Shown here: positions 1 through 6,079 of the stretch, in pieces
Layout of the letters: each line of letters opens with the position of its first letter
Position numbering within the stretch: position 1 is the stretch's first letter
Source: Cellulomonas sp.
GTDB lineage: Bacteria > Actinomycetota > Actinomycetes > Actinomycetales > Cellulomonadaceae
Direction: 5' to 3'
NCBI GenBank assembly: GCA_031178805.1
Contig: JAPSIJ010000061.1
Location: 1-10,091 of the forward strand
Length of the DNA stretch: 10,091 nt
The notes under the pieces: generated by a model
Database searches by the model: none
Told to the model about the DNA's origin: nothing
The model's input: only the letters and a program-made list of their open reading frames with translations
Position numbers and translations under genes: made by a program

Positions 1-960
1 GACACGCAGGTGCTCGTCACCACCGGCGCCACCGAGGCGATCGCCGCGGCGCTCCTGGCCCTCACGGAGCCGGGCGACGAGGTGCTGACGCTGGAGCCGT
101 TCTACGACTCCTACGCCGCCGTGATCGCGCTGGCCGGCGCCCGGCACACCACGGCCCCGCTGGTGGCCACGGCCGCGGGGTTCCGGCTGGACACCGACGC
201 CCTGCGCGCGGCGGTCACCGACCGGACCCGGGTCATCCTGCTGAACACGCCGCACAACCCGACCGGCGCGGTACTCACCCCCGAGGAGCTCGCGGTCGTC
301 GCCGAGGTCGCCGAGCGGCACGGCTGCCTGGTCGTCACCGACGAGGTGTACGAGCACCTCACCTACGACGGGGTGCGGCACGTGCCGTTCGCGACACTGC
401 CCGGGGCGGCGGACCGGACCCTCACCATCTCGTCGGCCGGCAAGACGTTCTCGTTCACCGGCTGGAAGATCGGCTGGGTCACCGGGCCGGCGGCGCTGGT
501 GGACGCGGTGCGCGCGGTCAAGCAGTTCCTCACCTACGTGTCGGGCGCGCCGTTCCAGCCGGCGGTCGCGCACGCGCTCGCGCTGGAGACCACGGACGCG
601 CCGGACGCCGGCTACGTGCGCGAGCTCGCCGCGTCGCTCGCCGGGCGTCGGGACCTGCTCGCCGACGGGCTGGCGGCGGCCGGCTTCGACCTGGTGCGCC
701 CGCAGGGCACGTACTTCGTCGTGGCGGACGCCGCCCGGCTGCTGGCCGGACCGCTCGCGGGCCACGGGCTGCGGGACGCGGCGGACCTGTGCCGCGCGCT
801 GCCCCGGCTCGCGGGGGTGGTGGGGGTGCCGGTGACGGCGTTCACCCACGACGGCTCGCCGGCCGACCGGGCGCTGCGCACGGCGGTGCGGTTCACCTAC
901 GTCAAGCAGGAGCCCGTGCTGCGCGAGGCCGTCGACCGCCTGGCCCGCCTCGCGGGCTGA
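1..960 (+). CDS. PLP-dependent aminotransferase (class I/II), 5' end missing
   Basis: Fold-type I aminotransferase that moves an amino group through pyridoxal phosphate. The frame is open from base 1, so the true start lies upstream; 319 residues are visible of about 390-400 usual. Numbered from base 1: NTPHNPTG at 83-90 (Asn86 contacts PLP), TDEVYEH at 113-119 (Asp114 pairs with the pyridine nitrogen, Tyr117), and SSAGK at 144-148 with Lys148 as the Schiff-base lysine, followed by TGWKIGW. The C-terminal Arg in VRFTY (297) fits the carboxylate-binding arginine. From memory the text is close to M. tuberculosis Rv0858c (DapC-like, N-succinyldiaminopimelate aminotransferase) and to kynurenine/methionine aminotransferases of the same subgroup. 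The family is certain; the substrate is not, so no symbol is given. It converges on the MFS gene with only 9 bases between stops. Confidence 0.93.
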   Translation, partial: DTQVLVTTGATEAIAAALLALTEPGDEVLTLEPFYDSYAAVIALAGARHTTAPLVATAAGFRLDTDALRAAVTDRTRVILLNTPHNPTGAVLTPEELAVVAEVAERHGCLVVTDEVYEHLTYDGVRHVPFATLPGAADRTLTISSAGKTFSFTGWKIGWVTGPAALVDAVRAVKQFLTYVSGAPFQPAVAHALALETTDAPDAGYVRELAASLAGRRDLLADGLAAAGFDLVRPQGTYFVVADAARLLAGPLAGHGLRDAADLCRALPRLAGVVGVPVTAFTHDGSPADRALRTAVRFTYVKQEPVLREAVDRLARLAG

Positions 961-966
961 GCCCGC
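952..966. terminator. Small hairpin between two converging genes
   Basis: GCGGGC (952-957) and GCCCGC (961-966) form a perfect 6-bp stem whose 3-base loop is the TGA stop codon of the aminotransferase. The MFS stop codon lies at 972-970. There is no U-tract on either side, so it is at best a weak or partial terminator for the two converging genes. This is read from the sequence; function is inferred. Confidence 0.3.
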
Positions 967-969
967 TCG

Positions 970-2244
970 TCAGTCGTGGCCGTAGGCGGAGGTCCAGCCG
1001 CCGCGGCGGTAGGCCGGGGTCGCCAGGGCGAGCACCAGCAGGGCGCCGCCCGCGCCGGCGAGCATCACCGTCGCCATCGCCCACGCCGACTCGCCCAGCA
1101 CGCCGACCAGCGGCGCGACGACGCCGGAGACGCCCGCCTGCAGGGCGCCGATGAACGCCGCCGCCGTGCCCGCGCGCTCCCCGTGCCGGGACAGCGCGAT
1201 GGCCGACGCGTTCGGCGGCGTGAAGTTCACCAGCGACATGATGAGGAACAGCAGCACCAGCAGCGCCGGCAGCCCGCCGGCGCCGGTGATCGCGAGCACC
1301 AGCAGCGCCGCCACGAGCAGGAACGACGCGGGCAGCGCGACGCGGATGATCTGGATGGGCGCGTACCGGCGGACCAGCGCGGCGTTCACCTGCGCGCCGC
1401 CGACCAGGCCCAGCCCGTTGACGGCGAAGATCAGCGCGAACTCGTTCGCCGACAGCCCGTACCCCTCGCGGAGCACGAACGGCGAGCCGACCACGTAGCT
1501 CATCAGCACCGCCAGCCCGAGGCCGGGCAGCAGCGCGAGCGCCACGAAGTGCCGGTCCCGGAGCAGCACCCGGTACCCGCTCCACGCGCCGCGGGACGAC
1601 GTGAGCCGGCGCTCCGCGGGCAGCGTCTCCGGCAGCCGCAGGAACACCACGACCCACAGCACGGCGCCGTAGAGCGCGAGCGCGACGAACACCGCGCGCC
1701 AGCCGAACTCCCCGGCGATCAGGCCACCGACGCTGGGCGCGAACAGCGGCGCCACGCCGATGACCAGCATCAGCCGGGACAGCAGCCGGGACGCGTCCGG
1801 GCCGACGAACCGGTCGCGGATCACGGCCATCGCGACCACCGACGCGGAGGCGTTGAAGAACCCCTGCAGCATCCGCAGGCCGATCAGCGGCAGGATCCCC
1901 GGGGCCACCGCGCACAGCAGCGACGTGATGATGTGCAGCGTCACGCCGACCAGCACCGGCAGCCGGCGGCCGAACCGGTCGGACAGCGGGCCGATCACGA
2001 GCTGCCCGGCGGCGCCGCCGACCAGCATCATCGTCATGGTCAGCTGGGCCGCGGCCGCGCTGGTGTCCAGGTCGCGCGCCACGTCCGGCAGCGACGGCAG
2101 GTAGATGTCGGTCGTGATCGCCGGCAGCGCGGTCATCACGCCGAGCAGCAGCACGTACTTCGCGCTCGGGCGGGCCGGCGCCGTCGAGCCGCCCGCGGGC
2201 ACCGCGGGCGGGACCGGGGTGGGTGCGGGGTCGCCGGTGCTCAT
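970..2244 (-). CDS. MFS multidrug exporter, Bcr/CflA type
   Basis: Proton-driven exporter in the cytoplasmic membrane, Major Facilitator Superfamily, drug:H+ antiporter-1 group. From the ATG at 2244 it has 424 residues, close to the usual 400-430 with 12 membrane segments. Visible marks: a Pro/Ala-rich N-terminal tail (about 1-28); TTDIYLPSLP at 44-53, the Bcr/CflA signature in helix 1; motif A GPLSDRFGRR at 85-94 after helix 2; an antiporter motif C-like stretch APSVGGLIAGEFGWRAVF at 169-186. The substrate (drug, sulfonamide, cysteine or a metabolite) cannot be read. An in-frame GTG at 2262 would add six residues. Neither start has a clear Shine-Dalgarno; ATG is chosen because it gives a more usual N-terminus. 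It lies 90 bases downstream of the cyclase stop on the same strand, with a nested dyad between, so it may be co-transcribed or have its own regulated promoter. Confidence 0.9.
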   Translation of the reverse strand: MSTGDPAPTPVPPAVPAGGSTAPARPSAKYVLLLGVMTALPAITTDIYLPSLPDVARDLDTSAAAAQLTMTMMLVGGAAGQLVIGPLSDRFGRRLPVLVGVTLHIITSLLCAVAPGILPLIGLRMLQGFFNASASVVAMAVIRDRFVGPDASRLLSRLMLVIGVAPLFAPSVGGLIAGEFGWRAVFVALALYGAVLWVVVFLRLPETLPAERRLTSSRGAWSGYRVLLRDRHFVALALLPGLGLAVLMSYVVGSPFVLREGYGLSANEFALIFAVNGLGLVGGAQVNAALVRRYAPIQIIRVALPASFLLVAALLVLAITGAGGLPALLVLLFLIMSLVNFTPPNASAIALSRHGERAGTAAAFIGALQAGVSGVVAPLVGVLGESAWAMATVMLAGAGGALLVLALATPAYRRGGWTSAYGHD

Positions 2245-2262
2245 GTGCACGGATCGTTTCAC

Positions 2263-2304
2263 GCGCGGAGCCCGGGAGCGAATCGATTCGATGCCCGGCC
2301 GCGC
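2263..2304. promoter_or_regulatory. Nested dyad between cyclase and MFS exporter
   Basis: A perfect 12-bp palindrome CGAATCGATTCG (2279-2290) lies inside two further inverted pairs: CCGGG (2272-2276) with CCCGG (2294-2298), and GCGCGG (2263-2268) with CCGCGC (2299-2304). All three are centred within about 1.5 bases of each other. The AT-rich centre is unusual for this DNA. It could be a repressor operator for the exporter, whose start is 19-60 bases away, or an RNA hairpin that ends cyclase transcription; there is no U-tract. No TetR- or MarR-type regulator gene is in the window. The symmetry is seen; the role is inferred. Confidence 0.4.
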
Positions 2305-2334
2305 GACCTGCGGCGGCGCACCGGCGGGGGTTCG

Positions 2335-3420
2335 TCAGGCGGTGCGCAGCCGGACCGGCGCGAGCGCGCCGATGCCCTCGAGCTCGCGCTCGGGCAGCGG
2401 CTCCAGGACCAGCCCGGGCGCCTCGACGAGCAGCCGCGCGGTCGCCGGGTCGGTGAGCACCGTGCTCGGGTCGGCGATGTCCGTGAGCCGCGCCGCGACG
2501 TTCACGGACGGCCCGAACACGTCGCCGAACCGCGACAGCACCCGGCCCCAGACGACGCCGACCCGGACCGGGGTCACGCCGCGCGCGCCCTCGGCGAGGC
2601 CGCCGGCGCCGCGCTCGCGCTCGACGTCGAGGTCGCCGCCGAGCACCCGGGCGAGCTCGAGGGCCACCCGGGCGCCGGTCCGCACGTCGTCGGCGACGAA
2701 GAGCACCGCGTCGCCGATGGTCTTCACCACCCGGCCGCCGCCCTGGGTGACGACGTCGCGCGCCGCGGTCTCGAACCGCTGCACGAAGTCCGACAGGTCC
2801 GTGGAGCCCAGGCCGGCGGTGCGGCGGGTGAACGACACCATGTCCGCGAAGCCCACCGCCCGGGCCAGCGGCAGCGCGGCGGGGTCGCCCGTCACGTCCT
2901 GCCCGGCGGCGAACTCGACGGCGTACCGGGCGGCGATCGCGGCCAGGTGCCGCCGGTAGGCGTGCAGCAGCTGCGCCTCCAGCACGGGCGCGAGCTCGGG
3001 CAGCTCCTCCAGCACGGCGCGGCGGGCGGCGGGGTCGTCCAGGTCGCGGCGGGTGGCGACGTCCTCGACCAGCGCCTCGACCTGCCACAGGGCGAGGCGG
3101 TCGCTGGTGTGCCCCAGCGCGCGGGTCAGGGAGATCATCGTCCGGCTGCCGAGCCGCTCCTCGCGCAGCAGGGACGCCGCGGCCGCGACCGCCTCGACGT
3201 CGCGGCAGGTGAACGCCACGTCGTCGGCGTCCGGGTGCGGCAGGCCGAGGGTGCGCCAGTAGAGCCGGACGAGGTCCAGCTCCAGGCCGGACCGCTCGGC
3301 GAGGTCCCGCAGCGTGAAGGTGCGCGCGCCGCCGAGCAGCACCGCGTCGAGGGTGCTCGCCGGCGCCTCGGCGAGCTGCTCCCCGTCGACCTGCACCGCG
3401 TCCCGCGCCCCGTCCGTCAC
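2335..3420 (-). CDS. Class III adenylate cyclase with Rv1264-like N-terminal regulatory domain
   Basis: Makes cAMP from ATP as a soluble homodimer. 361 residues; Rv1264 is about 397. Residues 1-175 match the pH-sensing autoinhibitory domain type (Ad_cy_reg), including YWRTLGLP at 54-61 and DDVAFTCRDVEAV at 66-78. The catalytic domain spans about 185-361. All six class III key residues are present: metal-binding Asp193 (FADMVSFT) and Asp237, substrate-specifying Lys233 (KTIGDAV) and Asp300 (GDVFG), and transition-state Asn307 and Arg311 (NVAAR). The Lys/Asp pair points to ATP rather than GTP. There are no membrane helices. The GTG start at 3420 overlaps the birA stop as GTGA, so translation can be coupled. 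A TAGGGT box 7 bases before the GTG also suggests an independent leaderless transcript, with a CRP-like dyad upstream. Class is very sure; pH regulation is by family analogy. Confidence 0.93.
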   Translation of the reverse strand: MTDGARDAVQVDGEQLAEAPASTLDAVLLGGARTFTLRDLAERSGLELDLVRLYWRTLGLPHPDADDVAFTCRDVEAVAAAASLLREERLGSRTMISLTRALGHTSDRLALWQVEALVEDVATRRDLDDPAARRAVLEELPELAPVLEAQLLHAYRRHLAAIAARYAVEFAAGQDVTGDPAALPLARAVGFADMVSFTRRTAGLGSTDLSDFVQRFETAARDVVTQGGGRVVKTIGDAVLFVADDVRTGARVALELARVLGGDLDVERERGAGGLAEGARGVTPVRVGVVWGRVLSRFGDVFGPSVNVAARLTDIADPSTVLTDPATARLLVEAPGLVLEPLPERELEGIGALAPVRLRTA

Positions 3421-4340
3421 ACCGCCGACCCTAGTTCACCGACCGGCCGTACGTGACGCACGTCACCGGCCAGCAGCGGGTGCCGGGTGCCCGCGGCGTC
3501 CCGCACCACCAGGGCGCCGTCGGGCGCGATCCGCTCGGCGAGACCCCGGAGCTCGGCGCCGCCGGGCAGCGTGGCGCGCACCGTCGCCCCGACCGTGCGG
3601 CAGGCCGCCGTCACCTCGGCCGCCAGCCCCGCGGCGGCCGCGTCGCCCCCCGCGGCGCGCCAGCGGTCGAGCACGCCGCACACCTCGCGCACCACCGCGA
3701 CCAGCAGCGCCTCCCGGTCGACGCCCGCCGCGCCCGCGGCCCGCAGGGAGATCGCGCTCGGCACGGGCAGCTCGTCCGGCGTCTGGCCGACGTTCACCCC
3801 GATCCCGAGCACCACGGCGTCGCCGGCGGGCGCGACCTCGGCCAGGATGCCCACGGCCTTGCGGTCCCGCCCCCAGCCCGGCAGGTCGGCGCCGCCGGGC
3901 GCGGGCACCAGGACGTCGTTCGGCCACTTCAGCCCGGCGTCGAGCCCCGTCGCGCGCACCGCCCGCACCACGCCGAGCCCCGTGAGCAGCGGGAGCCACC
4001 CCCACCGGTCCCGCGGCGCGCCCGGCCGGACGGCCAGCGACAGGGTCAGCGCGGCGCCCGGCGGCGTGGTCCAGGTGTGCCCGGCGCGGCCGCGGCCCGC
4101 GTCCTGGTGCTCGGCGACCAGCAGCCCCCCGTCCGCCCACGCCGGGTCGGCGGCGAGCAGCGCGAGCAGGTCGGTGCTGGTCGAGCCCGCGCGCGCCACC
4201 ACCGCGCACCGCGCCAGCGGGCCGGCGGGGGCGAGCAGCGCCGCCTGCACCCGCCCGGCGTCCAGCGGCGCGCGGGCCGGGTCGGGCGCGGGGTCGGGCG
4301 CGGGGCCGGGCTGCGACGGGGGCGGGGCGGCGGGAGGCAC
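3417..4340 (-). CDS. birA: Biotin--[acetyl-CoA-carboxylase] ligase, monofunctional (class I)
   Basis: Activates biotin with ATP to biotinyl-AMP and attaches it to the lysine of the biotin carboxyl carrier domain of acyl-CoA carboxylase. 307 residues from the GTG at 4340. Motifs: GRGRAGHTW at 82-90 (the biotinyl-AMP loop, usually GRGRxGRxW; the second Arg is His here), KWPND at 138-142, KAVGILAE at 161-168 with the catalytic Lys161, GIGVNV at 179-184, and a C-terminal SH3-like domain ending AGDVRHVRP (291-299). There is no N-terminal helix-turn-helix, so it should not act as a repressor as E. coli BirA does. The start is set by a GGAGG at 4353-4349, 8 bases before the GTG; longer frames upstream lack support. 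The Pro/Ala-rich first 25 residues look disordered. It is divergent from the carboxylase beta gene. Confidence 0.95.
   Translation of the reverse strand: MPPAAPPPSQPGPAPDPAPDPARAPLDAGRVQAALLAPAGPLARCAVVARAGSTSTDLLALLAADPAWADGGLLVAEHQDAGRGRAGHTWTTPPGAALTLSLAVRPGAPRDRWGWLPLLTGLGVVRAVRATGLDAGLKWPNDVLVPAPGGADLPGWGRDRKAVGILAEVAPAGDAVVLGIGVNVGQTPDELPVPSAISLRAAGAAGVDREALLVAVVREVCGVLDRWRAAGGDAAAAGLAAEVTAACRTVGATVRATLPGGAELRGLAERIAPDGALVVRDAAGTRHPLLAGDVRHVRPVGELGSAV
3428..3433 (-). promoter_or_regulatory. Predicted -10 box of a leaderless cyclase promoter inside birA
   Basis: On the minus strand TAGGGT is followed by exactly 7 bases and the cyclase GTG (3420-3418). This matches the actinobacterial TANNNT -10 element placed so that transcription starts at the G of GTG. 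The box lies in birA codons for Glu-Leu-Gly (GAA CTA GGG), where GAA and CTA are unusual choices for this gene. The same layout occurs at three other genes in the window. No clear -35 hexamer is visible. The +1 position is inferred. Confidence 0.55.
3453..3466 (-). promoter_or_regulatory. CRP/GlxR-like dyad upstream of the adenylate cyclase
   Basis: GTGACG-CA-CGTCAC is a perfect 6+6 inverted repeat and contains GTGA-N6-TCAC, the core of the CRP/GlxR consensus TGTGA-N6-TCACA. Only the outermost consensus bases differ. Its centre is 39.5 bases before the predicted cyclase transcription start, near the -41.5 typical of a class II activator site. It overlaps birA codons for Gly-Asp-Val-Arg-His, a conserved stretch of the ligase, so protein coding can explain part of it. 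However the rare GGT and CGT codons chosen here are what complete the dyad. No crp gene is in the window. Confidence 0.4.
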
Positions 4341-4348
4341 GCGCCCAT

Positions 4349-4353
4349 CCTCC
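4349..4353 (-). promoter_or_regulatory. Shine-Dalgarno that sets the birA start
   Basis: GGAGG on the minus strand lies 8 bases before the GTG at 4340. It decides the start among several longer in-frame options. An ATG at 4348-4346 next to it is out of frame with birA. Confidence 0.7.
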
Positions 4354-4405
4354 CGCCCGCCGGGCACCCCGGAGCGCGGCCGGGTCCCGTTGTGGCATCC
4401 GCACC

Positions 4406-4421
4406 ACCCGGCGCGCCGGGT
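4406..4421. promoter_or_regulatory. 16-bp perfect palindrome in the birA/carboxylase divergent promoter region
   Basis: ACCCGGCGCGCCGGGT reads the same on both strands. It lies 66 bases before the birA start and 54 bases before the carboxylase beta start, so one bound protein could affect both. The GGCGCGCC core recurs at 4451-4458 but is also common in coding DNA here, so only the full 16-bp symmetry counts. A control site for biotin or fatty-acid genes is possible but unproved. Confidence 0.3.
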
Positions 4422-4461
4422 TCCGTGCCCGTCGGCCACGTGCGCCGGGCGGCGCGCCCAC

Positions 4462-4467
4462 TAGCCT
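4462..4467 (+). promoter_or_regulatory. Predicted -10 box, leaderless carboxylase promoter
   Basis: TAGCCT followed by 7 bases and the GTG at 4475. No Shine-Dalgarno precedes this start, which fits a leaderless transcript beginning at the G of GTG. No -35 hexamer is recognisable. Confidence 0.55.
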
Positions 4468-4474
4468 TCCTCGG

Positions 4475-6079
4475 GTGACTGATGACCCGACCGCCGCGCC
4501 CGACCTGCCCGCCGGCACCGCCGCCAAGGTCGCCGACCTCGCGGACCGCTACCGCCGCGCCGTCACGGAGCCCGAGCAGGCCGCCGCCGAGAAGCAGCAC
4601 GCGCGCGGCAAGCGCACCGCCCGCGAGCGCATCGAGGCCCTGCTGGACCCGGGCTCGTTCACCGAGCTCGACGCGTTCGTCCGGCACCGCTCGACCAACT
4701 TCGGGCTGGACCGCAAGCGGGTCCCCGGCGACGGCGTCGTCGTCGGGCACGGCACCGTGGACGGCCGGCCGGTCGCGGTCTACTCCCAGGACTTCACCGT
4801 CTTCGGCGGCAGCCTCGGCGAGGTGCACGGCCAGAAGATCACCAAGGTGATGGACCTGGCGCTCCGGACCGGGATGCCGCTCGTGGGCATCAGCGACGGC
4901 GGCGGCGCGCGCATCCAGGAGGGCGTCGCGGGCCTGACGCAGTTCGCGGAGATCTTCCGGCGCAACGTCGCGGCCTCCGGTGTGATCCCGCAGATCAGCC
5001 TGATCCTCGGCCCGTCCGCCGGCGGCGCGGTGTACTCCCCCGCGCTCACCGACTTCATCGTGATGGCCGACGGCACCTCGAACATGTTCATCACCGGCCC
5101 GGACGTGATCCGCGCGGTGACCGGCGAGGACGTCGGCTTCGAGGAGCTCGGCGGCGCGACGACGCACAACACCCGCTCGGGCGTCGCGCACTACCTCGCC
5201 TCGGACGAGGACGACGCGCTGGACTACGTGCGCCAGTTGCTGTCGTACCTGCCGCAGAACAACCTCACCGACCCGCCGGCGTACCCGCACGAGGCGGACC
5301 TGGACGTCACGGACGCCGACCGCGAGCTCGACGCGCTGGTCCCGGACTCGGACAACCAGCCGTACGACATGCGCACGGTCGTCGAGCACGTCCTCGACGA
5401 CGGCGAGCTGCTGGAGGTCCAGCCGCTGTTCGCCCGGAACGTGCTGGTCGGGTTCGGCCGCGTCGAGGGGCACGCCGTCGGCGTCGTCGCCAACCAGCCG
5501 CTCACCATGGCCGGCACGCTCGACATCGACGCCGCGGAGAAGGCCGCCCGGTTCGTGCGGACCTGCGACGCGTTCGGCATCCCGGTGCTGACGTTCGTGG
5601 ACGTGCCCGGCTTCCTGCCCGGCACCGACCAGGAGTGGAACGGCATCATCCGCCGCGGCGCGAAGCTGATCTACGCCTACGCCGAGGCCACCGTCCCGCT
5701 CGTCACCGTCATCACCCGCAAGGCGTACGGTGGCGCGTACATCGTCATGGGGTCCAAGCAGCTCGGCGCCGACGTGAACCTCGCGTGGCCGACCGCGCAG
5801 ATCGCGGTGATGGGCGCGGGCGGCGCGGTGAACATCCTGCAGCGCGCGGCGCTGAAGCAGGTGGCCGACGCCGGCGGGGACGTCGACGCGGAGCGCGCCC
5901 GCCTGACGCGGGAGTACGAGGAGGCCATCGTGAACCCGTGGGACGCCGCGGACCGCGGCTACGTCGACGCGGTGATCGCACCGGCGCAGACCCGGTCGCA
6001 GATCGCCCGGTCGCTGCGCGTGCTGCGCACCAAGCGCGCCGCGCTGCCGCCCAAGAAGCACGGGAACATCCCGCTGTGA
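4475..6079 (+). CDS. Acyl-CoA carboxylase beta (carboxyltransferase) subunit
   Basis: Transfers the carboxyl group from biotin to acetyl-, propionyl- or a longer acyl-CoA, giving malonyl- or methylmalonyl-CoA for lipid synthesis. 534 residues, the normal length. N-terminal crotonase-fold half: GKRTARERI (45-53), DFTVFGGSLG (106-115), DGGGARIQEG (141-150), and the oxyanion-hole stretch GPSAGGAVYSPA (179-190). C-terminal half: PGFLPGTDQEW (378-388), RKAYGGAYIVMGSK (415-428), NLAWPTAQIAVMGAGGAVN (435-453). Ile423 in GGAYIVMG takes the place of Asp422 of Streptomyces coelicolor PccB and matches Ile420 of AccB, a position shown to set acyl-CoA preference. The protein may thus accept acetyl-CoA as well as propionyl-CoA; for that reason no pccB or accD5 symbol is assigned. 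The alpha subunit is not in the window. It is the first gene of a three-gene operon, and its stop overlaps the next start (GTGA). Confidence 0.96.
   Translation: MTDDPTAAPDLPAGTAAKVADLADRYRRAVTEPEQAAAEKQHARGKRTARERIEALLDPGSFTELDAFVRHRSTNFGLDRKRVPGDGVVVGHGTVDGRPVAVYSQDFTVFGGSLGEVHGQKITKVMDLALRTGMPLVGISDGGGARIQEGVAGLTQFAEIFRRNVAASGVIPQISLILGPSAGGAVYSPALTDFIVMADGTSNMFITGPDVIRAVTGEDVGFEELGGATTHNTRSGVAHYLASDEDDALDYVRQLLSYLPQNNLTDPPAYPHEADLDVTDADRELDALVPDSDNQPYDMRTVVEHVLDDGELLEVQPLFARNVLVGFGRVEGHAVGVVANQPLTMAGTLDIDAAEKAARFVRTCDAFGIPVLTFVDVPGFLPGTDQEWNGIIRRGAKLIYAYAEATVPLVTVITRKAYGGAYIVMGSKQLGADVNLAWPTAQIAVMGAGGAVNILQRAALKQVADAGGDVDAERARLTREYEEAIVNPWDAADRGYVDAVIAPAQTRSQIARSLRVLRTKRAALPPKKHGNIPL

Noticed and set aside
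17..28. Possible gene start near the left edge (GTG at 10)
   Set aside because: The reading frame continues to base 1 and the protein lacks the N-terminal 75-80 residues of the family, so the start is outside the window.
832..845. A second GTGA-N6-TCAC match
   Set aside because: It lies well inside the aminotransferase reading frame (codons for Val-Thr-Ala-Phe-Thr), is not next to any gene start, and its arms match over fewer bases. It is kept as a reminder that the 8-base core can occur by chance.
902..3088. Very long open frame opposite and across the MFS and cyclase genes
   Set aside because: Arg/Ala/Gly-rich translation with no domain; it is a GC-rich shadow of the MFS and cyclase genes.
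976..3456. 826-codon plus-strand open frame
   Set aside because: Low-complexity Arg/Gln/His-rich product antisense to two clear genes; a product of high GC with few stops.
4341..4439. N-terminal extension of birA to an upstream start at 4439
   Set aside because: The added 33 residues look unlike a ligase N-terminus, and a GGAGG at proper spacing selects the GTG at 4340.
4451..4458. Second GGCGCGCC core as partner of the palindrome at 4406-4421
   Set aside because: The 8-mer is frequent in coding parts of this window (for example near 3654, 4014, 6622 and 6709), so two copies in one intergenic region prove nothing.
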